Source: Arachnopeziza araneosa (taxonomy: Eukaryota; Ascomycota; Leotiomycetes; Helotiales; Arachnopezizaceae). Taken from it: DNA of 64,000 bases. Position numbers and translations under genes: made by a program. Under the pieces are notes generated by a model. That model was given only the letters and a program-made list of their open reading frames with translations, was not told the DNA's origin and searched no databases. The stretch spans positions 62,001-126,000 of the forward strand of contig QYAI01000041.1 of assembly GCA_003988855.1 (NCBI GenBank), read 5' to 3'. Within the stretch, counting starts at the first letter, position 1. Every line of letters starts with the position of its first letter. Shown piece after piece: positions 43,308 through 55,747 of the stretch.

Positions 43308-44898
43308 ATGACAGTAGCATTTGTCCCTTCCAAGGGCAGTCGTCGCCTGCTCGGACTCTGTGCCTTCTTCGCTCTGGGCTCGTTTCTTTGGGGGTACGGG
43401 ACTTCCCCATTTTTGAAAGCTACAAGATGTATACTGACTTCACCCAGCTACAACATCGGTATAATAGCCACGCTCTACGTAAACACAGGCTTCATCAAAG
43501 CCTTCCACAAGCCCACTGCCGCTCAGAAAGGTCTCATCACTGCGATATACTACCTAGGCACATGGTTTTCATATGTCTTCCTCTCCGGGCCAACGAGTGA
43601 CCGTCTGGGAAGAAGATATGCTGCTCTCATTGGGGCAGTAGTGGCATGCATCGGTGGAGCTGTCCAGACAGGCTCGCACGGAAATCAAGCTTTGGCGATG
43701 ATATGCGTCGGACGAGTCATTTCCGGATTGGGGAATGCATTGATCTCTAGCTCAGTCCCTCTATACCAGAGCGAGATTGCGCCTGCGCGAAGAAGAGGCA
43801 GTCTCGTGGTGATGAACCACATCGGGATGGTGTCTGGTCTCGCTGTTGCATTCTGGTGAGTTAGTTACCACTTCTGCCAGATCCAAACTGACAGTACCCA
43901 GGGCTGGTTATGGCGTTTCTCATTGGCATGGCCATACAGGTTTTGTGGAAGGCTGGCGCATGTCCATCGCACTTCAGTTCATTCCCGCCATACTTTTTAT
44001 CGTTGGACTCCCTTTCTGCCCAGAGACACCTCGCTGGCTCCTCGAAAAGGGCCGCGTTGAAGCAGCTCGATCCTCCCTCCAGTACCTTCGCGGTTACGAC
44101 ACCAACCCCGAAGCCGTAACCGAGGAGCTTGAAGCCATAAAAGAAAACATTGATCTGCATCTCTCCATCTCTCAAGCTTCATGGTACTCCTTGTTCACCA
44201 ATGCCGATCTCTTCCAGCGATTATGGCGGGGTGCACTGTTGCAATTCATGGCCCAGATGTGCGGTGCCACAGCCATCAAATATTACCTTCCTACCGTCTT
44301 CCTTGCCCTGGGCCTCAGCAAAGACTTTTCCCTTATGGCATCTGGCATCGAGTCCACCCTCAAGATTGGTTGCACCATTATTGAAATGATCATAATTGAC
44401 CGCCTTGGCCGTCGCAAGACACTCATCCTCGGCTCCATCATCATGGCAGTCGCCATGGTAATCAATGGTGCCCTCCCCCTCGCGTATCCCAACAACAAAA
44501 ACCACTCCGCCGACTACGCGAGTATAATCTTCATCTTCTTCTTCAGCTTCGGGTACTCCATCGGATTTGGACCCAACGCTTGGGTTTACGGGACTGAAAT
44601 CTTCCCCACGCACATTCGCGCCAAGGGCATCAATCTCGCTGCTTCCGCTGGAGCTATTGGTAGCATCGCCGTTGGGCAATTCTTCCCAGTAGGCATTCAG
44701 AATATTGGCAGTAAGACGTATTTCATCTTCTTTGCTATCAATGTGGTCAGTTGTATCATCATAGCCATCTTCTATCCCGAGACAAAAGGTAAGTCGCTTG
44801 AATCCATGGATGGGCTTTTTGGCAAAGAGGCCTCGGATGTCGAACACCGCGCTCCTGTAACAGAGGAGGAGCGTGTTGATGTGCAGGAGAAAAGATGA
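43308..44898 (+). CDS. MFS sugar transporter
   Basis: Exons 43308-43393, 43448-43855 and 43902-44898 give 496 residues from the ATG at 43308. The first intron keeps frame if retained, but splicing it produces FLWGYNIGIIATLYVN, the expected first-helix motif. Sugar-porter signatures are present: SDRLGRRYAALIGAV, the helix 4-5 RVISGLGNALISSSVPLYQSE segment, CPETPRWLLEKGR, DRLGRRKTLILG, WVYGTEIFPTHIRAKG and YPETKGKSLE. It therefore belongs to the fungal hexose/disaccharide/quinate porter family; the sugar is not predictable. A Zn2Cys6 regulator starts about 1.8 kb downstream on the same strand and may regulate it (inference). Confidence 0.93.
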
Positions 44899-46730
44899 GG
44901 TTGATTAACATGACCTGGACATGTAGTGGTTATATGATGAGAGACAGAGAGACGAATCTTGGAGATGATGAGATACCCATACGTTTAAGATCGAAATAGG
45001 TTAGGAAGGAGAAGTAAATGGACTGAAAATGAGAAATGTCTCGAAGAAAAAATAAGAAATACGAAAAGAAAATGTCATGAAATTCTATGTTCTCACGATT
45101 GATCGGAGCATTATTAGCATCAGGATCTGGAGGAACTCAATCCAGTACATCTTAGCATACATATAAAAATCTTAATTGTTGATGACACTTGCTGCTCTTG
45201 GGATTTGGACATTTGTGAATGAAAGATGCTCAGTCAAATCTCATATAAAGAAGAAGTTGAGAGTGACCTTCAATACGAAATATGCAGGCCTACTGCCTCA
45301 CACTGCATGCGCACACAAGAAGAGCAAGGACACTGGAGAGACTGGAGAAGCGTCAATGCCAAGATATGGCAAAGGCATTCCAGTTTGGGAAAGGCGGTCA
45401 CTCCCAGGCGTTCTCGGTATACCCCATCCAGAGATATCCGTGCAGGCGTATCATGTGGATACAGCACCGCACCCACTCTTGGAATGTCTCGGCTGGACAG
45501 AGCCTCAGTTGAGCTTCCCGCGTGCCAGAAACCCGCCGGGTCTTTCGTTGCGTCTTCTGGCGATGGGACCCCGCGCGAGGGTGCATCGAAGCCTGTGGCC
45601 ATGTTTCTCGGATCCCGATCCTTGCACATCGTAAGGCACAGTTGTCGGAGAGGTCGGTGCATCAGTCCTGCTTTCTCCTTGGATCCCCGTCGGATCTGTT
45701 CTCCCAAGATTCGGGAGGCGCTTCTGTCGCATCCACCCTCCCGTGTGTGTCGTCACATCTGTCCTCCCAATTCTTGTATCTGCTCCGACGGGCATGGTGT
45801 AGAATATGGCTCTTCCCAGTGGTGTCATCATGCCTACGTCCGTAACCAACTTCAACAGCGCTGGTTCTGCCGTCCATCGTTTGTGTGAAGCGCCGTTGCA
45901 ATTGGAGTCGGGAAGTGATTTTGATCCCCTTCGGAGATGTCCCATAAATGGAATTGTCGACCAGGTGACTTGGCAGGGAAGTAATGCGGCAGAGATATCG
46001 CGTTCAAGATCGACCGATATTGCAGAAGCCATGGAAATCGTGGACACTTTGGATGTTTGGATGTAAACAGGAAACGGCTCCTCATCCTCATTGGCGTAAA
46101 AGCTCTCCTTGGCGACCTAGAAAGTAAAGTACTTGTAAAACGGGTCTCGCAGGATCAGGGACATGCTGAAATATTTGAGACATCAGAGAAAGAGATCCGC
46201 TAGATCAAATCCAAGGCCAATTCCTTGCAGCAACCTGCAGAGGGTTTCCATGGGTCCATGGAAACATATTTGGACCTTCATAGACCGTGGTGTCAACAAT
46301 GCCGAATTCTGCTTGGAAAGGTTCTCGAGTTCGAAAACGTTATCAGCGTGCAAGTTACAGCTGTGACACTGTTCATTGAGATGGCACTATGTCCCTTCTT
46401 TCAGAGCTATACCGTGAAGTTGAACGTATTGATGTTGTAATTAGCAGATTCTTAACGGAAGCCTGACCTCCACATCAGATCATGTGACTTACAACTACAT
46501 TTCACCCCTGCCGAATCCGCCCGAATGATATAAATACTTGTGATAACATGATAGAAATCATTGGTTAGAGACCGGATACAGTACAATCTTTTAAAACTCG
46601 AGATGATGGACGTTCCAGTGTCACGTGTGGAGTACGACGACGTTTCAACCTAAGGTTGTGCCTGCCAGTTTATGATTTTCTTTCTTTTGTATCTCAGGTA
46701 TATCTCAACATATTATGATATATTTTCTCC
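44899..46730. other. Intergenic region with two overlapping uncertain frames
   Basis: 1.8 kb. Two open frames overlap on opposite strands: plus 45226-45888 (220 codons, ATG at 45226) and minus 45505-46032 (175 codons from the ATG at 46032). Neither has a recognised domain, signal peptide or splice pattern, and at most one could be coding. The 46.1-46.7 kb part is the promoter side of the Zn2Cys6 gene. Confidence 0.4.
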
Positions 46731-49120
46731 ATGAATCCAAATACGTCATCCACTTCTGAAGCAGCCCTTCCTGCTCAAAATGGCGTACATTCCGGGGTTC
46801 CATCACAACCCGTTCCAAAGCGAAACAGGACGCAGCTGAGCTGTACCAGTTGCAGACATTCAAAACTGAAATGTGATCGAAAACATCCATGTTCTCAATG
46901 TTTATCGAGAGGACGAGATTCTCAGTGCACATTTCCTTCGCCTGCGATTCGAAAGCGGCCTGCGGTGAGCATGGTAAGTCGAGTAAAACAGCTGGAAAGT
47001 CTGGTCAAAGATGCAATGAGAACTCAACCTTCAGCTGCTAATGCGAGTTCCTCATCTGCCTTTGGTATTGACAGTGAAGTGTCATCGATATCTCCGCATA
47101 GCAGTTCACCAGAGACAACCAATCATGGGCAAGTCGTGCTTGGGAGTGAGCAAGCGACATATATAGGAGCCACTCACTGGGCGGCTATCCTAGAAAACGT
47201 GAATTCCGAATCAATTTCGCAGCTAAGCATTGCTGACTTGTTCAGATTGAAGAGGTTAAAAGCTACTTTGAAGAACCAGACCTCATCGAGGAAGAGGACG
47301 ACCGTCCATACGCTTCACTTATTTTCAGCGCCCAGTCTCCCACAACACATCATGGTCTTCTTGCTGCTCTTCCTCCCCGGTTCATTGTGGATAGATTGGT
47401 TTCTCGGTATTTTAGTTCAAACAGCCCGGCTCTACGTACGTCAATTCGTGGCACAGCCATATTACAAACCCATTCTGCATGAATGATCGCTGACATGAAT
47501 AGACATTATCCATAAACCCAGTTTTGAAGATGAAGTATGGTATTGTTCTTTTATCTCACTTTCTCAAGCATAATTGTTGAACCATTTTGAAAGCTGATTG
47601 GCCGAACAGTATCGTAGGTTTTGGGAGCATCAGGAGAGTGCGCCCATATCTTGGCTGGCTCAGCTATATGCTATCCTAATTCATGGCTCACTGATTACTC
47701 TTAATACGGGTGATAGCCTACCAACTTCCCCACGGGACGCTTTGAAGACTACCCATCTTTATCAAGAATACTGCATCCAATCCCTTCTTCTCTCAAGATA
47801 TACTAAACCTGGTCCTTACACCCTCGAAGCATTGGTCATCTATCTTGAATCGGAATTCCTTTTTAGCACTGATGACCCTGTTCATTGTTATCTACTCATT
47901 GGCAATGCATTCCGCCTTGCTTTACGAATGGGTCTACATCGAGATGCTACAAAGATTCGATCTCATATCACTCCCTTTCAAGCGGAGATGCGACGGCGTC
48001 TTTGGTCCCATCTGCTCCAAATCGATGTACTAGCAAGTTTTCATATCGGCTTGCCTGGAATGCTCCAGGGTATTGAGGGCGATACACAGTACCCACGTAA
48101 TCTGATGGATGAGGACTTCAATCAAGCGACCATCGAGCTTCCACCGTCACGTCCGGAGACAGAATTGACACCACTATTGTACACCATCTGTAAGAACAGG
48201 TTGTGCGTTGAAGCAGGTAAGGTCATTGCAATGGCCAATCGCCTAACCATTCCTGCGTACGCGGAAGTTCAGGAATTAGATATACTCTTAAACAAAGCCC
48301 AAGAGGCTGTGTCTCCATTCTTCCTTCTCGACGGTCCAGAACTTCCAATTACGGACCCTCCAAACCGCACCATCAAACGGTTCAGCCTCGGTGTCCTTTT
48401 TCAAAAATCCAGATGCATGCTACACCGGAAACACTCCCAGCCAGAGTCTCGTGAGAAATCTCTCTCCGCTTCCTTTGAGCTTCTCAAGTATCAAGGTATG
48501 GTCTATGAGGCTGCAAGTCCAGGTGGCCCTCTTGCTCATGATCGTTGGTTCTTGTCTTCACTTTCTCTGCATGACTTTCTCCTAGCCGCAATGATCGTGT
48601 ACCTACGCATTCAAGAGCAGGAAGAAAAGAACAGAGACATGATTGAGACACTAAAGAAGAGCTATGCTATATGGCTTGATATTGAAAATTGGAGTCGGCC
48701 ATCTGAGGCAAAGAAGGCTGCTGCGGTGCTGGGTGGGATGCTAAAGAAATTAGAGGGGCGAATTGCGAACCCGAACGTGCAAAATGATAGTGTTGGTGCA
48801 CCTTTGATTGCAGCTTTATCTCTAGAAGGAGTTCTACCAACTCAAGACTCAATGCAAGGCGTCAATGCCTACCCTGGTGGCGTGGCAGAGAGCACTCCAT
48901 CATCCGGACTCGGGACGGCACTTGATTCCACATTTGAACCTTTCGAAGGACTCATGGAGTTTTCAGATGGATTTGATTGGGTATAGTCCCAACTCTAACC
49001 TTAGCCGTTCGCGCTGACCAGTTGCAGGAAATGTTTGACAGCCAGCTTCGGGCACAAAAGCCCTTTGAGCTACCGGAGGATCCAGCCTTTTTTGTGAATG
49101 ATCTAAGTGGTTATTTGTGA
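46731..49120 (+). CDS. Zn2Cys6 fungal transcription factor
   Basis: Exons 46731-47198, 47246-47435, 47503-47534, 47610-48980 and 49028-49120 join in frame to 717 residues. The DNA-binding Zn2Cys6 cluster lies at residues about 38-67: SCTSCRHSKLKCDRKHPCSQC and then the sixth Cys in SQCTFP. A short coiled-coil linker follows (VSRVKQLESLVKDAM). The fungal-specific middle-homology domain starts around residue 240 and includes HIIHKPSFEDEYRRFWE, GNAFRLALRMGLHRD and MRRRLWSHLLQIDVLASF. The intron with donor GTGAAT after LEN is needed to restore ILENIEEVKSYFEEPD. The last exon adds an acidic end (PEDPAFFVNDLSGYL). Targets unknown; the upstream sugar transporter is a candidate. Confidence 0.92.
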
Positions 49121-50373
49121 CCCTTTCCACGACCTTCTCGGCGGCCTTCTGCCTCCCAGTATCTTGGATGTTGATGGCCGCGAGAGGTGGATGCATCTTC
49201 AACTGCTCACCATGAAACAAGAGTAATTCAGACCAAGTGCATGCTGTTGCATACGGGAGCGGGAAAAGTGGATGCGGGGAACGGTGGTCACATTGCTCTG
49301 TACAACCTACAGTATACTGTAGCATCCTTCAGCTACGAGATAAGATGACATGGATTGAAAGTTCATGCTCTCCATGTGTTCAAAAATGATTCTTCCCCAG
49401 CCGACGCCCGGACCCTTCCATACCTAGAGATAGGAATCTTCCTATTTCAGAATATATATAGGAAATCACAGAGCGGTTGTCTTGAACCTCATCCGACTCT
49501 TGGTCCGGGGGTAGAGCTCAGGAGCATCCGTCGGTACACAGGGAATTCCATGCAGCAGCGGGGAAGAATTGAAGTAGAGCACGATTCCGATGCTCTGGTT
49601 CGCACTGACTCAGGTCAAGACAATGCTTCAAGGCCCAGGGCACTGCTTCGATTTGAGTGATCGCAAGTAAAGAAGCTGGAGTTCGGATGGTCTTTGCACA
49701 ATATTCTGAGCCTCCTTTTCTGGCGCGACCCGCACCATGATCGATAAGCAACGATATGGTCGTGACTTGGCGTCATGGAAACTTCCACCCGGATCTCCCT
49801 CTGGTCCATCCGGGGCCGCGATGTCTCCCAGTCTCTTGATCCATCCGCCATTCCACTCGGGGCGCGGGGAGCCCTATCAGACCCGGCGAATGGTGGAAGG
49901 TCTACTGTCACGGCCCTGTGGCGTTCAGGAAGCGACCTAGAGACGAATGACGGCTGCAAAGGATACGCCTCAACTCTTCACGAAGCCTTTCACACCGGAC
50001 AGTCCTCTCAGAGTGCCTGCACCGTGTGGACAGATTCCGGGATCTGGTATGGAACAATGTAAGAATTCCTTTTGGACAGAACCGATCCGAATTCGGTTCC
50101 CAACCCACACCCATGGAGAGCCCTTAGCGATGCCGCATCGGACGGAGATGATTGATTCTTGCGTCCTTGGTCCTGTCCCGCCTCTCCGGATCCTCGAATA
50201 TGTGCCCCAGCGTCCACGATTTAGACCAGAGCAGAATTTCCTCAGATAAAGCAAATCCCCTTATGACAATCCATGGATAATAGACTCGCAAACCCTACCA
50301 TCCATCCATCAATTCGTCTCTTTAGCGCTCCCATGTTGCGGATGAGCTGGTAGGAGAATGCTCCTGATCAGCC
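49121..50373. other. Intergenic region
   Basis: 1.25 kb. Several frames of 60-115 codons overlap on both strands between 49.35 and 50.25 kb. None has recognisable content or splice support, and I call no gene. Confidence 0.5.
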
Positions 50374-51523
50374 ATGGCAGGCATAATTGTCCAGTTTCCC
50401 TTGACCGCCGCGGATCACCACGCCGCTAAGGTCTTCGTCTGTGTAACCGTCGTGCTCATGGCACTTGCTCTCGCAGCCCTCATTGTGCGCCTTGCGTTGA
50501 AGGTCTGGGGTCCTGTGCATTTTGGCTGAGACGACTACTTGTTGACCATGGGATTTGTGAGAAGAGTACAGAGCTCGTCGCAGGTCAGATATCTAACATG
50601 AATAGGTTTTGACCGCCGTCGACTGGGCCCTGTTACTGGGCAATATTGCATACTACATGCCATCGTCTCGGACAGCCATCTCTCTGCCTGGCCTCGAAAA
50701 TACCATCAGACAGGGCGTCATCGCAGTTCCTTTCTGGGCCATCTCCATTACCTGCATCAAAATAAGCGTGGCCGTACAACTCCTCCGCTTCCAGCAAGTC
50801 AAGTTTTGGAGAATCTCGTTATATCCCTTGATCGGAATCATCCTGTCCACCTCGCTTGCATATTTTCTAGTCAATCTACTTCAATGTTTTCCCCTGGCGG
50901 CCACGTGGGATTCAAGTATTGCCGGCGCAAGATGCATCAGTCACGACCGGTTCAGCCGAGTATCAAGGGCCCAGTCTGGGATCAACATCTCTACTGATAT
51001 CTTCCTCTCCCTCTTCCCCCTGACCTTTCTCTACAAACTCCACCGCCCCATGGCCGAGAAGGTCCTCATCCACGTGCTCATGGCCATGGGAATCACCGCC
51101 AGCGCAGCATCAATCACCAAGACGGCCTTGGTGTCCCAATGGGCCCACGACATCGACTCCTTCCGGGTTGGATTCATGATCTCGATGTGGACGTGCGTCG
51201 AGATGTTTGTGGGCATCATTGCTGCGTGTCTGCCAACGTTCAAGCCGGCCTTCCAGGCACTGCTCGTCCGCATTGGGATTGATTTCTCAATTCCTGGAGT
51301 CTACTCTTTTCCCCGCATTGTCAGTAGCGGGACGGCCACGGTGATGCCGACTCCCAACCCACCGCCCTCGAAGGAGAAGAGCGACGCTTCGGGATCCAGC
51401 CGAACGCTCGGGGACTTGAAATCGGAGAGTGGTGGGTACGAGGAGCTTGAGGAACTCTCATCCGAAGGATTGAAGAAGGAAGATTCGGGGCATGGTCTGA
51501 AATGCTGGCGCCAGGCTCGATAA
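50374..51523 (+). pseudogene. Fungal rhodopsin-domain (Pth11-like) membrane protein with an in-frame stop
   Basis: Exon 1 starts at the ATG at 50374 (MAGIIVQFPLTAADHHAAKV), includes a first membrane helix (VCVTVVLMALALAALIVRLAL) and reads VWGPVHFG, then TGA at 50527-50529, then DDYLLTMGF before a GTGAGA donor. The family has a tryptophan exactly there (FG-W-DD), so one TGG-to-TGA change explains the stop. After the acceptor at about 50608, VLTAVDWALLLGN continues without further damage to 51523, with about six more helices (for example VPFWAISITCIKISVAVQLL, SGINISTDIFLSLFPLTFL). It belongs to the fungal integral-membrane family with a seven-helix rhodopsin-like domain, CFEM-less. Either a recent nonsense mutation or a sequencing error. 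Confidence 0.8.
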
Positions 51524-52030
51524 GCGCGGGAATTCATAGGCGGAGACTTGTACTGCATAAGCCACTTTTCAGGGGTTTTCTAACCAATTGGATATGCTTA
51601 TTTTCCTTTCTCCATACTATGTTTTGTTTTTAAAAGTGGATTTCGCTACATATGAGCCAGGGAGTACACTGCAGGATGGGCTGCTTGCATTAATTGAAGT
51701 GTATTAATTGCTCCGCGTGGACAGGGCCTGATGTGGCGAGGTAGCGTGCCGGTCCGACCAGCCTCCCACAGCGTCGGGCGTCATCAGGCCAACAGGACTG
51801 GCTCAACATGGTGCAGATTCCCGAGCAGACTGGCATCCGCGACGTCTTCCAACCTTCCAGAAGGACCAGGAAGTCGAAAGATCTGGCGACCCCTCAGCGC
51901 CAATCGTTAAATCAATAGAGGCCCATCAAGTCCACTAGTCCACCTCTGCAGTCCCGAAAGCCTTTGGTGATGCATATGCATTTCTCGCAGGATATTTATG
52001 GGAAAGTGGAAGATGAGGCTAACTTACCAT
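51524..52030. other. Intergenic region
   Basis: About 500 bases between the rhodopsin-domain gene and the carboxylesterase relic. Nothing recognisable; the relic's 5' portion, if any survives, is too decayed to follow. Confidence 0.4.
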
Positions 52031-52049
52031 TCCTCTCTATCCAGACTAA

Positions 52050-52574
52050 AGCAGAATGGTGTTCTCAATGCAGGAATCTTGGATCAAAACTTTGCTCTGC
52101 ACTGGGTGCTTGCTAATGATACAATGTAGGCAATTTCGGCGTCTCCATATCTGCTAATGCAATATGGATATGCCGATTTCCCACCAACGAACTTCTTCAA
52201 TGAGTTTTCGATTCAGGCGGGCTGCGGTAACGGAACAGCGACGACCTTGGCTTGTCTCAGAGCAAAGACCAAGCGTAGCATTGCTGGGAAGAGTCAACGG
52301 TAGGAGGCAACTATCTGGAGTAAGCACCCTCAGTTTTCTCGATAGTAAATTTGCTAAAATCACCTACAGCACTGCGCCAGCGAAGGAAACCTCTTTGTGC
52401 AACCCATCTCTTCTCAGAGTGATCTCAACGCCTGGATCACACTGACTTTCCCTCTCTTCAACGACCTGGAGAAAGCAGAACGCCTCTCACTCTACCCCGT
52501 CACTGTCTCATACCAAGAAACCGCCTACGTAACCGCCCTCTGGCGCGCTGCGGGGTCCGATGTCCCGAAATAGA
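52050..52574 (+). pseudogene. Truncated type-B carboxylesterase relic
   Basis: Reading from about 52050: QNGVLNAGILDQNFALHWV, the block that precedes the nucleophile elbow in carboxylesterases. After VLANDTM a TAG at 52125-52127 interrupts the same frame, which then continues AISASPYLLMQYGYADF and NEFSIQAGCGNGTATTLACL, the block that should lie well downstream. The segment with the catalytic GESAG serine is missing, as are the Glu and His regions. A last piece (52425-52574: LNAWITLTFPLFNDLEKAER to SDVPK and a TAG) resembles the region near the end of the domain. It therefore looks like an old gene with an internal deletion and stops, not expressed as an enzyme. Confidence 0.72.
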
Positions 52575-53335
52575 GCGTGCAGCGCTTGCTTATTTACTTA
52601 TCTAATGTTTATTGGAGAGTGGGAGGGGGAGTGTTGTAGATATGGTACCGATATGCGAGAAATATACATGCTGAACCAGCATTTCGTCGTTTCAGTAACC
52701 AAGGTACTGAGATTTATGAGATGTGATATACGTATCGCGCGTCATCCTGCTCTCTCCGTGCACCCGTTGTTATTTCTATTTCTTTCCCCCGGTATCCCTC
52801 TTTGATGAACAAGAAATCAGAACCGCAAGACGTCAATACGCGTCTCAGACAAGCACTTAATCTTGCAATGCGGCGCTCTTAGACTCGTCTTTCATTGTCG
52901 AGAATTTCTCCGACTTGAGTAGAGGAGAGATTGTAGTATTTGGTTTGCGCTTCGACTCTACCATCTCTCGACGCTTCGGCGACGACGAGTTTTTCCCGCC
53001 GCGATCCCTCGTTCCTTTATTGTTTCGTCGTCTTCTCTCGCCCTTTGTAATGATCTTGTAATCTACAACCCCTGGGACTGGAGCGGTCGATAGGTAGGTT
53101 CCAAGTGCCGTTCAAAAGCAGTCAAGATCCACATTGCACGGTCTCTGGTAGAGTACGGAAACAGATGGACATGATCTAGCTATATATTTTCTGATTTAGA
53201 TTATGTGAAAGAAAAGAGACGTCTCCTAGTTTTGGGGAGGTCATGGACGGATATAGATACAGGTTTTTGCTTTTCGTATATACAATATAAGCACGCAGCC
53301 GTCCCACCCAGCTGTGCTACACAGGGGATGTATCC
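52575..53335. other. Intergenic region
   Basis: 760 bases between the carboxylesterase relic and the 3' end of the GH3 gene. Pyrimidine-rich and AT-rich parts; no supported gene. Confidence 0.5.
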
Positions 53336-55747
53336 CTAACCTAGCGTACCGGTCAACCTGATATCGCGGGAGCTGGCCCCGACGCTGACGCCGAACCCGG
53401 TGGTCGGCGTGACCCAGGCCCCGCCGCTCCAGTAGCTGAGATCCTTCCTCCGGAGCGGGAAGCTGACGGTCCCGCTGACGCCCGGCGCGAGGCTGAGCTT
53501 GCTGAAGCCGCGCAGCTGCTTGGGGGGGCTGGCGGCGGCCGCGGGCAGCGAGATGTAGAGCTGCGCGACCTCGGCGCCGGCGACGGTGCCGTTGTTGGTG
53601 ATGGTCGCCGTGACGGTGGCGACGGTGTCGAAGAGGCCCTGCGTCCCGCCCGGGATCTTGGTCGTGGAGCCGGCTGACGTGTCGAGCGTGGAGACAGAGA
53701 GGTTGGAGTAGGCGAATGTGGTGTAGCTCAGTCCGAACCCGAACTCGTAGCGGGGCGTGATGGCATTCTTGTCGAAGTGGCGGTAGTCGATGAAGAGACC
53801 CTCGGTATAACTATCGTCTCCCGTAGAGACGCTGGTTCCGTAATCACCTGCTGCTTTGGCGATTGTATAAGGGAGTTTGCCGCTGGGAGAGGTAGAGCCG
53901 TAGAGGACGTCGACGAGGCCGTTCCCGGATTCTTGGCCGGGGATACCAGCCCAGACGACGGCGACGACCGAGGGGAGTGCGAGGATGGTCTCTAGGATGA
54001 GAGGGCCAACAGAATGGATGACTACGATGACATTTTTATTGACGGCCGCGACAGCGGCGACGAGGTCATTGCCGCTATGCCATGGATCGAGGTTGATACG
54101 ATCACCGGCTACGTGTTCGACGGTGATGTAGCCTTCTCCTGAGTCGGAGTTGATGAAGACCATAGCATATGCGGCGGAACTTGCTACCGCTGCTCCGGAG
54201 CTGATTGAGTCCGTGGTTGAGGTTGTGAGAGTGGTGCCGTCGGTGGCCGCTTGAGCTTTGATGGCATCGTATGGTGCGATGAGATACTTGAGACATGTCA
54301 GTTTTGATGCATTGATACAAGAAGAGAGGCCAACTCACAGGGAACTGAGCAGTTCCACTACCCCATCCCATTGCCAGGGTTCCATTATCACATCCTCGAT
54401 CCGTGCATGCGTTTATCCCTGCAGTGTTGGCAAATGCATCCTGACCAATAATCGCCAGACTCTTTGGTTTCTTCAATGGCAGAGTCCCGTTCACATTCTT
54501 CAGCAACACTAGACCGTCTCTGGCAATAGCTCGAGCTACAGTACCGTGATTACCAGTGACTTGGACGTTTCCGCCTTTCCAAGATGTCCAGCCCGAGACT
54601 GTGGGGTAACCTTGGTCTTGGCCAACAAAGTACCAGGCGGCGAGAATCCGCGTTACCATATCGTCCACCCGAGAGGCAGCAACCTGACCACTGAATTATG
54701 TTAGAAACATACGGAGAGAGAGGTAACGGGACACACTTATTAATAGCAGTCTGAAGTGTACTTCCCCAAAGAATACTACTTTTGGCTCCGAAATTGTCAC
54801 CTGGCATGGTCATATCCTATTCTCGTGAGATTCGGTCGTGAATGGATGAGAGGGTAAATACCATTCCAGCATTGGCACTGCCGGCCGTTGTATGCTGAGC
54901 ATTCCAATCACTCATGACATACCCTGCGAAATTGAGTTCGTCCTTCAACAAAGCCATCACGGCAGGGCTCTCGCACGACCAAGTGGTATTGATCTTGTTG
55001 TATGAGCACATCACAGCAGATACATTTGCATGGACAGCATCGGCAAATGGCCAGAGGTAGAGCTAGTTTACATTATTCATGAAATGCTCATCCCAGAGTG
55101 TGAAGACAAACCTCGTGCAGTGCCCGATCACCGATATTGGCACTCTGTGTAGCCCGGTTCAGCTCTTGCTCATTCCCGACTAGAGTTATGATCAGTCAGC
55201 TGTTCTGTGCAGCGTTTTTGTGAAACTTACTGAAATGCTTGGCACAAGCTTGTACACCAGCGTCTTGCATTCCCTGGACTGTGTGTGCCATCGCAATTCC
55301 AGACAAATAAGGATCATTCGAGAATCCCTCCCAGTTTCTCCCACCCTCAGGAATCTTGCCCAGCGGTCCACCTACTGGCCCTAATTGTACATGGACACCC
55401 AATTGCTTTGATTCTGAGCCGAGATAATTTCCTCGAGTATACATGAGGTTTACATCCCATGTGCTACCTGTTGTGATGCCAGCTGGGAAGGCAGTCACGC
55501 CCAAAGGATAGCGGACACCGAGAGGACCATCTTGAAGACATAGCTCTGGATATCCAATCTTGGAAATAGCAGCCGTATTTCCCACACATGCACCTTTCTC
55601 CCATCCTAGTCCCGTGACGATGTTGATCTTGTCCGCAGCTGTGAGTTGAGCGAGGGCAGCTTTGGCTTTTGTAGTCGCCACTGTCCAATCGCCGGCTGCG
55701 AGGATGGGATTGGCGAGAGCCAGAACGGAAAGAACAGCGGTTCTCAT
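53336..55747 (-). CDS. Secreted GH3 beta-glucosidase
   Basis: The gene starts at the ATG at 55747; the frame upstream begins at a non-conserved methionine. A signal peptide (MRTAVLSVLALANPILAAG) is followed by the GH3 N-terminal barrel: GLGWEKGACVGNTAAI, LCLQDGPLGVRYP, PLGKIPEGGRNWEGF and AVMCSYNKINTTWSCES. The nucleophile Asp is in GYVMSDWNAQH. Then come DMTMPGD and the C-terminal sandwich domain (GLVLLKNVNGTLPL, SDSGEGY, YEFGFGLSYTTF). It ends with a fibronectin-III-like domain (AEVAQLYISLPAAAASPPKQL). At least six exons join in frame with GTAAGT, GTTTGT, GTATTT, GTGTGT and GTGAGT donors. It would release glucose from cellobiose-type oligosaccharides outside the cell. The strongly GC-rich third exon region (53.4-53.7 kb) stands out from its surroundings. 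Confidence 0.93.

Noticed and set aside
40066..44898. The two MFS transporters as exporters of the RiPP cluster
   Set aside because: They lie 25 kb or more from the cluster among housekeeping genes, and one is clearly a sugar porter.
45226..46032. Opposing frames of 220 and 175 codons
   Set aside because: They overlap each other on opposite strands, have no domain or signal and no homologous pattern I know; left as uncertain intergenic DNA.
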